The notes under the pieces: generated by a model
Told to the model about the DNA's origin: nothing
Databases searched by the model: none
The model's input: the letters and a program-made list of their open reading frames with translations, nothing else
Part shown: piece by piece, positions 6,845 to 10,823 of the stretch
Layout: every line of letters begins with the position of its first letter
How positions within the stretch are numbered: position 1 is the first letter of the stretch
DNA from: Candidatus Dadabacteria bacterium UBA2774
Lineage (GTDB): Bacteria; Desulfobacterota_D; UBA1144; Nemesobacterales; UBA2774
Assembly: GCA_002352485.1 (NCBI GenBank)
Contig: DEIM01000030.1
Location: 1-10,823 of the forward strand
Reading direction: 5' to 3'
DNA length: 10,823 bases
Position numbers and translations under genes: made by a program

Positions 6845-6944
6845 AAAGGGGTAGTTAGAGCAATACTGTAAAATAGCTCCGTTTTATATGCGAATTTAGA
6901 AAACCCCTATGCGCTGTGCCGTAAGTAATTAATACCGCGGATCA

Positions 6945-8840
6945 TCAAGCGTCTTCAGAATTATTGCTGCTCCTAAAGGCTACAGACCCTTCAGTAGTCG
7001 GGTTTTGCCAAGGGGAGGGATAATCTTTTTGGGGCTTGTGGCTACTAACGAGCTCCTCAAGCTCTTTACCGTCTATTACTTCCTTATCAAGAAGCATCCC
7101 GGCAAGCTTATGAAGTAAATCAATATTATCTTCAAGGGTAGTTTTGGCCTTGTTATAGTTCTCAGTGACGATAGAGCGTATCTCACTATCTATTTCAATA
7201 GCTGTCTCTTCACTGTAATCCTTGGACTTAGAAATTTCTTTGCCCAAGAAAATCTGCTCTTCGCCCTTGCCGAACGTAACAGGGCCAACTTTTTCGCTCA
7301 TTCCCCATTCACAGACCATGCGGCGCGCAATATCCGTAACACGGTCAAGGTCGTTTCCGGCACCGCTCGTGCGCTCACTGAACACAATTTCCTCGGCAGC
7401 TCTTCCCCCGAGCAGAACCATTATTGTGCCGTTAAGGCTCGTTCTAGAAAGCGTATACCTGTCTTCTATCGGCAGCTGCTGAGTGACTCCAAGCGCCATG
7501 CCTCTGGGGATAATAGTGACCTTGTGTATTGGGTCTGTTCCCGGAGTGAGCTTGGCTACTAGCGCGTGACCTGCCTCGTGATATGCCGTGATCTTCCTTT
7601 CCGCATCGCTTATTATCATGCTCTTTCTCTCAACGCCCATAATGACTTTATCCTTAGCGAACTCAAAGTCTTGCATCGAGATTTTAGCTCTGTTTTGCCT
7701 TGCCGCGTGAAGCGCGGACTCATTAACCAAGTTCTCAAGGTCTGCGCCTGAGAATCCCGGAGTGGATCGTGCTATAACGGTAAGCTCTACATCGCTATCA
7801 AGCGGAGTGTTTCTAGAATGAACTTTCAATATCTCTTCTCTACCTCTTACATCGGGCCTTGGAACTACCACTTGTCGGTCAAATCTGCCCGGTCTGAGTA
7901 GGGCCGGATCAAGCACGTCGGGGCGGTTTGTGGCTGCCATTACGATAATCCCTTCGTTTGATTCAAAACCGTCCATTTCAACAAGCAGCTGATTTAGTGT
8001 CTGTTCTCTCTCGTCGTGTCCTCCGCCGAGTCCGGCACCCCTGTGCCTCCCTACAGCGTCAAGCTCGTCAACGAAGACTATGCAGGGTGCGTGGCGTTTG
8101 GCCTGAGCGAACAGGTCCCTTACTCTTGACGCACCGACTCCTACAAACATTTCAACAAAGTCGCTACCGCTGATGATAAAGAACGGCACACCCGCCTCTC
8201 CCGCAATGGCTTTTGCCAAAAGGGTCTTACCCGTTCCGGGAGGACCTACAAGCAGAATGCCCTTGGGAATACGGCCACCGACCTTGGTAAACTTTTTGGG
8301 GCTCTTCAGGAACTCCACAATCTCCTGGACTTCCTCTTTGGCTTCGTCTACACCTGCAACGTCTTTAAATGTGATCTTGTTCTGGTTTTCAGACAGCATT
8401 CTGGCTTTGTTTTTCCCAAAAGACATAGCCTTTGTACCGCCCGCCTGGAGCTGGCGCATAAAGAAAACCATAATTACAATTAGAAGGATCAGCGGCGCCC
8501 AGTTGAGAAGTATATGAGTAAGAGAGCCTTCTTTGTTTGCGTCGAATTTAAATGAAACACCTTTTTCCTCAAGTGTTTTCAAGAGGTCTTCGCTTGCGGG
8601 GCCAACCGTTTTAAAGCCTGTTTCAGAGCTTTCTCCTACAGGGCTTGAAAACTCACCTAGTATTTGCTCGCCCTTAAATTCGAGCTCCTTAACATCCCCC
8701 TTATCCACGTACTCTAAAAACTCGCTATAGGGGATTTCGAGAGTAGCGGTTCTCGGGGTATGCACAAGCTGGTAAAGAGCTATGATCGCTACAAAAATTA
8801 CCAGCCATAGTACTAAATTTTTAAATAATTGGCTATTCAC
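6945..8840 (-). CDS. ftsH: ATP-dependent zinc metalloprotease FtsH
   Basis: Hexameric inner-membrane AAA+ protease that extracts and degrades membrane and short-lived cytosolic proteins. It has 631 aa, typical length. Domains: first membrane segment about 8-26; periplasmic domain about 27-108; second membrane segment about 109-128; AAA module with Walker A GPPGTGKT (199-206), pore motif MFVGVG (231-236), Walker B VFVDELDAVG (255-264) and second region of homology ending in LLRPGRFDRQ with R316 and R319 (about 301-323). The peptidase has HEAGH (421-425) and D497 in SGAGNDLD as third zinc ligand. All key residues are present. The start is GTG at 8840 with GAGG about 6 nt upstream. It leads the cluster, with folP next. 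A TTGATA/TATCTT promoter lies upstream. tilS, often upstream of ftsH in related clusters, is replaced here by cysK. Confidence 0.98.
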   Translation of the reverse strand: MNSQLFKNLVLWLVIFVAIIALYQLVHTPRTATLEIPYSEFLEYVDKGDVKELEFKGEQILGEFSSPVGESSETGFKTVGPASEDLLKTLEEKGVSFKFDANKEGSLTHILLNWAPLILLIVIMVFFMRQLQAGGTKAMSFGKNKARMLSENQNKITFKDVAGVDEAKEEVQEIVEFLKSPKKFTKVGGRIPKGILLVGPPGTGKTLLAKAIAGEAGVPFFIISGSDFVEMFVGVGASRVRDLFAQAKRHAPCIVFVDELDAVGRHRGAGLGGGHDEREQTLNQLLVEMDGFESNEGIIVMAATNRPDVLDPALLRPGRFDRQVVVPRPDVRGREEILKVHSRNTPLDSDVELTVIARSTPGFSGADLENLVNESALHAARQNRAKISMQDFEFAKDKVIMGVERKSMIISDAERKITAYHEAGHALVAKLTPGTDPIHKVTIIPRGMALGVTQQLPIEDRYTLSRTSLNGTIMVLLGGRAAEEIVFSERTSGAGNDLDRVTDIARRMVCEWGMSEKVGPVTFGKGEEQIFLGKEISKSKDYSEETAIEIDSEIRSIVTENYNKAKTTLEDNIDLLHKLAGMLLDKEVIDGKELEELVSSHKPQKDYPSPWQNPTTEGSVAFRSSNNSEDA

Positions 8841-8886
8841 TTAGACCTCGTATAATTTAAAATATAACTGCCGGAAAACATACACA

Positions 8887-8915
8887 AAGATACCACACAT
8901 AGCTCCCTTTATCAA
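8887..8915 (-). promoter_or_regulatory. Candidate promoter for ftsH
   Basis: On the minus strand TTGATA (8915-8910, one mismatch) and TATCTT (8892-8887, four of six) are separated by 17 bp, and TGG directly before the -10 gives the extended TGn form. The start point would be near 8880, giving a leader of about 40 nt before the GTG at 8840. No sigma-32-like CTTGAA/CCCAT pattern is visible. Confidence 0.4.
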
Positions 8916-9011
8916 ACACTTCTAGTTCCTCGCCACCGCTGTGAAACGCTCGTTTTTATTGTATTCTTGCCCTTCAATGGTGATTCGCGCTCCGGTCTAT
9001 CCGCATTTCCT

Positions 9012-9021
9012 CATTATAATG
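9012..9021. other. 10-bp palindrome downstream of cysK
   Basis: CATTATAATG is a perfect palindrome in the 208-bp gap between the cysK stop and the ftsH start and contains TATAAT on both strands. No matching -35 was found on the minus strand. It may be chance in AT-rich DNA. Apart from the ftsH promoter candidate, I see nothing else in 8841-9048 and no clear terminator for cysK. Confidence 0.2.
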
Positions 9022-9048
9022 CATAAATACCTTCTTAATCTTAATATA

Positions 9049-9987
9049 TTATTCGTTTCCGAAAAGTCCAGTGCTTAAGTATCGCTCGCCGGTATCGCAG
9101 AAAATTGTAACCACCTGTTTACCCGGGCCCAGCCTTTTTGCTACTTTAAGGGCTGCAAGTCCGGATGCGCCCGATGAAATGCCGACTAAAAGCCCTTCTT
9201 TAAGTGCAATTTCTCTTGCAAATTCAGCTGCTTCTTCTGCAGAAACTAGAATTATCTCATCATACATGTCGGTGTCCAGTATCGGGGGTACGAATCCCGG
9301 GCCAATGCCCTGTATGTCGTGCATGCGGGCTTCCTCTCCCGATAACACTGCAGATTCGGCAGGCTCAACCGCGACCAGATGTATATTAGGGTATTTCTCC
9401 CTGAGCGCACTTCCAACGCCGCTTAACGTGCCTCCGGTGCCGACGGTTGAAACAAAGGCGTCTATGGGGGGAGGTACCTGCTCTATTATCTCTGCCCCTG
9501 TGCCGAGGCGGTGCGCTTCGGCGTTTTCCGGGTTTTCGTACTGGCTTAGCATGATTGAGTCTGGGCGCTCAGCGGCTATTTCCTTGGCTTTTTTGACGGC
9601 GCCTGCCATGAGCTCTTCGGCAGGGGTTAGAATTACCTCAGCACCGTAAGCTGAAAGTAGCTGCCTTCTCTCAAAACTCTTCCCGGCAGGCATGGTAAGG
9701 ATAAGCTCGTAGCCTTTTAGTGCCGAGACGAGCGCAAGCCCTATGCCGGTGTTACCGCTCGTAGCCTCAACAATCACTGTTTTGCCAGGGGTTATGAGTC
9801 CTTTTTCCTCAGCGCTTTCGATCATTCTGAGAGAGATTCTCTCTTTAGTGCTACCAGCGGGGTTCAGGTTCTCGAGCTTTGCCCATATAGCCGCAGAGTC
9901 TTCAGTAGCTATATTATGGAGCTTTATAACCGGTGTTCCGCCTATTAGATCAAGTATGCTGTCTGCCGTATTCTTTTGAGCGTTCAT
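9049..9987 (-). CDS. cysK: Cysteine synthase (O-acetylserine sulfhydrylase)
   Basis: PLP enzyme of fold type II that replaces the acetyl group of O-acetylserine with sulfide to give L-cysteine. It has 312 aa, the CysK length. IGGTPVIKL (15-23) is followed by NPAGSTKERI with PLP lysine K48 (42-51; the family usually reads SVKDR), ATSGNTGIGLA (75-85, substrate and cofactor loop), SQYENPENAEAH (148-159), the phosphate-binding loop GTGGT (183-187), QGIGPGFVPPIL (226-237), the CysK-type segment, and SSGAS (271-275). The ATG at 9987 lacks a good SD; the only GAGG is about 21 nt upstream and lies in an inverted repeat, and an in-frame TGA rules out an upstream start. No serine acetyltransferase gene is in the window. 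CysM or an O-phosphoserine-using relative is possible but less likely. Confidence 0.93.
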   Translation of the reverse strand: MNAQKNTADSILDLIGGTPVIKLHNIATEDSAAIWAKLENLNPAGSTKERISLRMIESAEEKGLITPGKTVIVEATSGNTGIGLALVSALKGYELILTMPAGKSFERRQLLSAYGAEVILTPAEELMAGAVKKAKEIAAERPDSIMLSQYENPENAEAHRLGTGAEIIEQVPPPIDAFVSTVGTGGTLSGVGSALREKYPNIHLVAVEPAESAVLSGEEARMHDIQGIGPGFVPPILDTDMYDEIILVSAEEAAEFAREIALKEGLLVGISSGASGLAALKVAKRLGPGKQVVTIFCDTGERYLSTGLFGNE

Positions 9988-10007
9988 TGTGTTTATATCT
10001 GAAAATT

Positions 10008-10066
10008 ACCTCATTCTCGGAATCATCTTTTTAAAGACATATGGGTAAGCCTGATAGAAATGAGGT
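10008..10066 (-). repeat. Inverted repeat in the cysK leader region
   Basis: ACCTCATT (10008-10015) and AATGAGGT (10059-10066) are perfect 8-bp reverse complements separated by 43 bases. On the cysK strand the proximal arm contains the only GAGG near the start codon. The loop is long and no known riboswitch pattern is recognised, so a regulatory role is only a possibility. The rest of 9988-10111 shows nothing clear. Confidence 0.25.
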
Positions 10067-10111
10067 GGTGGTGCACCGTAAATATTTCAAAAGGGCATAC
10101 TCAAAGTGTGT

Positions 10112-10321
10112 TTAGTCCTGGATTAAGTTTAGCACTTCCTCGGCTATGGTGATGTTTTTATCTTTCAGTGAGGCAATAATTGCTTCTATCGAATCCTTGT
10201 CAGCGTCTGTTCTGCGTATTTCGTTCTTGAGCTTTAGCAGTATGCCCTTTATTTCCTGGTCTTTCACATCTTTAATGTACGTATCCAGTGTAATAGGCTC
10301 TTTAGTCATATTTTGTTCCAT
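10112..10321 (-). CDS. Small hypothetical protein, predicted helical
   Basis: I do not recognise this protein. From the ATG at 10321 it has 69 aa, from a second ATG at 10309 it has 65 aa. It is hydrophilic and rich in Lys, Asp, Glu and Ile, with heptad-like spacing of hydrophobic residues (IKGILLKLKNEIRR, then SIEAIIASLKD and AEEVLNLIQD), which suggests two or three amphipathic helices. It has no signal peptide, membrane segment or Cys. The frame stays open upstream to 10498, but that part would overlap the start of the divergent PBP gene and looks like non-coding sequence. The 10321 start has AGGG 10 nt upstream inside a 15-bp tandem repeat; 10309 has a weak GGA. It lies 124 bp upstream of cysK on the same strand. 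Function is unknown. Confidence 0.6.
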   Translation of the reverse strand: MEQNMTKEPITLDTYIKDVKDQEIKGILLKLKNEIRRTDADKDSIEAIIASLKDKNITIAEEVLNLIQD

Positions 10322-10351
10322 GTAATTACAACCCTGGTAATTACAACCCTG
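10322..10351. repeat. Perfect 15-bp tandem duplication with palindromic core
   Basis: GTAATTACAACCCTG occurs twice head to tail without mismatch (10322-10336 and 10337-10351). Each copy begins with the 8-bp palindrome GTAATTAC; the first copy extends to the 10-bp palindrome TGTAATTACA. Read on the minus strand, each unit is CAGGGTTGTAATTAC and the second abuts the ATG of the small protein gene, so the SD-like AGGG is duplicated too. It may be a pair of operator sites or a slippage duplication. Confidence 0.7.
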
Positions 10352-10364
10352 CGAATTTAATGCT

Positions 10365-10393
10365 TTATATAACCACCTTATCTCAGGTATAAT
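10365..10393 (+). promoter_or_regulatory. Candidate promoter for the PBP1A gene
   Basis: A perfect TATAAT at 10388-10393 with TTATAT at 10365-10370 (weak -35, 17-bp spacer). Transcription would start near 10400, after the upstream in-frame ATG at 10395, which favours translation from the ATG at 10449. The -35 match is poor. Confidence 0.4.
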
Positions 10394-10448
10394 TATGTTT
10401 AATTTCCATTCCCACTCAAATGCCTCTGAGCGGGCAGCGTCGAATCTA

Positions 10449-10823
10449 ATGGCTAATAAAAAGAAAGTAAAATTTAAATCAAAACCCAGAAAAAGCAAGG
10501 TGTTAATGTTCTTTATCGCCGCTTTTTTTATACTCTTGGTCGGGGGAATTCTAGCTCTGTATGCTGGATATAAGTACTATACTCGCGACCTCCCAGATTT
10601 CACAGTTGTGACGGGTTATAAGCCCAGATTAAAGAGCGACGTGTATTCCGCGGACGGCACTCTGATAGGGGAATTCGCGGCAGAGCGAAGGAAAATAATA
10701 CGTTATGAGAATATCCCCACTCATGTGAGAAACGCTTTTATCGCTGTTGAGGACCGCCGCTTTTTTGAGCACGAAGGGGTCGACGTAAAGAGCATAATTG
10801 CCGCGATGTTTGAGAACATTCAG
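10449..10823 (+). CDS. mrcA: Penicillin-binding protein 1A, N-terminal part (runs off window end)
   Basis: Bifunctional class A PBP that polymerises and cross-links peptidoglycan at the outer face of the inner membrane. I translated 125 codons by hand from the ATG at 10449 to the window end. A Lys/Arg-rich cytoplasmic tail (residues 1-18) and one membrane segment (about 19-41) are followed by DVYSADGTLIGEF (64-76) and the first GT51 glycosyltransferase motif AVEDRRFFEHEG (99-110) with catalytic Glu E101. The transpeptidase domain lies outside the window. An in-frame ATG at 10395 with a weak AGG would add 18 residues (MFNFHSHSNASERAASNL), but it precedes the predicted transcription start. Neither start has a strong SD. 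It is divergent from the small unknown gene. The 1A subfamily is judged from the N-terminal pattern only. Confidence 0.9.
   Translation, partial: MANKKKVKFKSKPRKSKVLMFFIAAFFILLVGGILALYAGYKYYTRDLPDFTVVTGYKPRLKSDVYSADGTLIGEFAAERRKIIRYENIPTHVRNAFIAVEDRRFFEHEGVDVKSIIAAMFENIQ

Noticed and set aside
6858..6879. Imperfect 22-bp palindrome in the ftsH-folP gap (GAGC...GCTC)
   Set aside because: Only 7 of 10 pairs match and there is no T-run; too weak to call a terminator or operator.
8949..8961. AAACG-CT-CGTTT inverted repeat followed by T residues in the cysK-ftsH gap
   Set aside because: The loop is only 2 nt and the stem 5 bp, so it would not form a useful terminator hairpin.
10395..10448. Upstream in-frame ATG start for mrcA at 10395
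   Set aside because: It lies before the likely transcription start given the TATAAT at 10388-10393, and the added residues do not resemble a PBP N-terminus. The Lys-rich start at 10449 fits the family better.
10322..10498. Longer 128-aa version of the small minus-strand ORF starting at 10498
   Set aside because: Its first 59 residues overlap the 5' end of the PBP1A gene and its promoter on the other strand, are compositionally unlike the rest, and include the translated tandem repeat (QGCNYQGCNY). The starts at 10321 or 10309 are more plausible.

Overview
This is an ordinary chromosomal housekeeping segment of a bacterium, with no mobile element, rRNA, tRNA or CRISPR array that I can see. 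The minus-strand order ftsH - folP - cdaA - cdaR - glmM - pdxJ is the arrangement I associate with deltaproteobacterial (Desulfobacterota/Geobacter-like) and related Gram-negative lineages. With the moderate GC content, a deltaproteobacteria-like organism is my best guess, but I cannot name a genus. Start codons are mixed (ATG, TTG, GTG), each usually backed by a Shine-Dalgarno (SD) motif.

Layout. Positions 1-1233 (minus) carry folC, cut by the window edge close to its C-terminus. A 157-bp divergent region (1234-1390) holds an extended -10 promoter for folC, a perfect 12-bp palindrome, and a promoter for fur overlapped by a strong candidate Fur box. fur (1391-1852, plus) converges on pdxJ, with an AT-rich hairpin between them. 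From 8840 down to 1952 runs the main minus-strand cluster: ftsH (membrane protease), folP (dihydropteroate synthase), cdaA and cdaR (c-di-AMP synthesis and its membrane regulator), glmM (GlcN-1-P formation for peptidoglycan) and pdxJ (pyridoxine 5'-phosphate synthase). The last four are tightly packed. cdaA has its own apparent promoter, placed so that the transcript would start at or next to the ATG (a leaderless mRNA). cysK (9049-9987, minus) lies upstream of ftsH. A small unrecognised helical protein gene (10112-10321, minus) is divergent from the 5' end of a PBP1A gene (10449 to the window end, plus), and a perfect 15-bp tandem duplication carrying a palindrome sits directly against the small gene's start.

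How the genes relate. glmM, cdaA/cdaR and PBP1A all bear on cell-wall synthesis and its c-di-AMP control. folP and folC are two steps of the same folate pathway on either side of the cluster. pdxJ makes the cofactor used by CysK. Nothing here is a clearly new multi-gene system. The points most worth a second look are regulatory sites (leaderless cdaA promoter, Fur autoregulation box, tandem palindromic repeat) and residue changes at normally conserved positions of FolP and CdaA.
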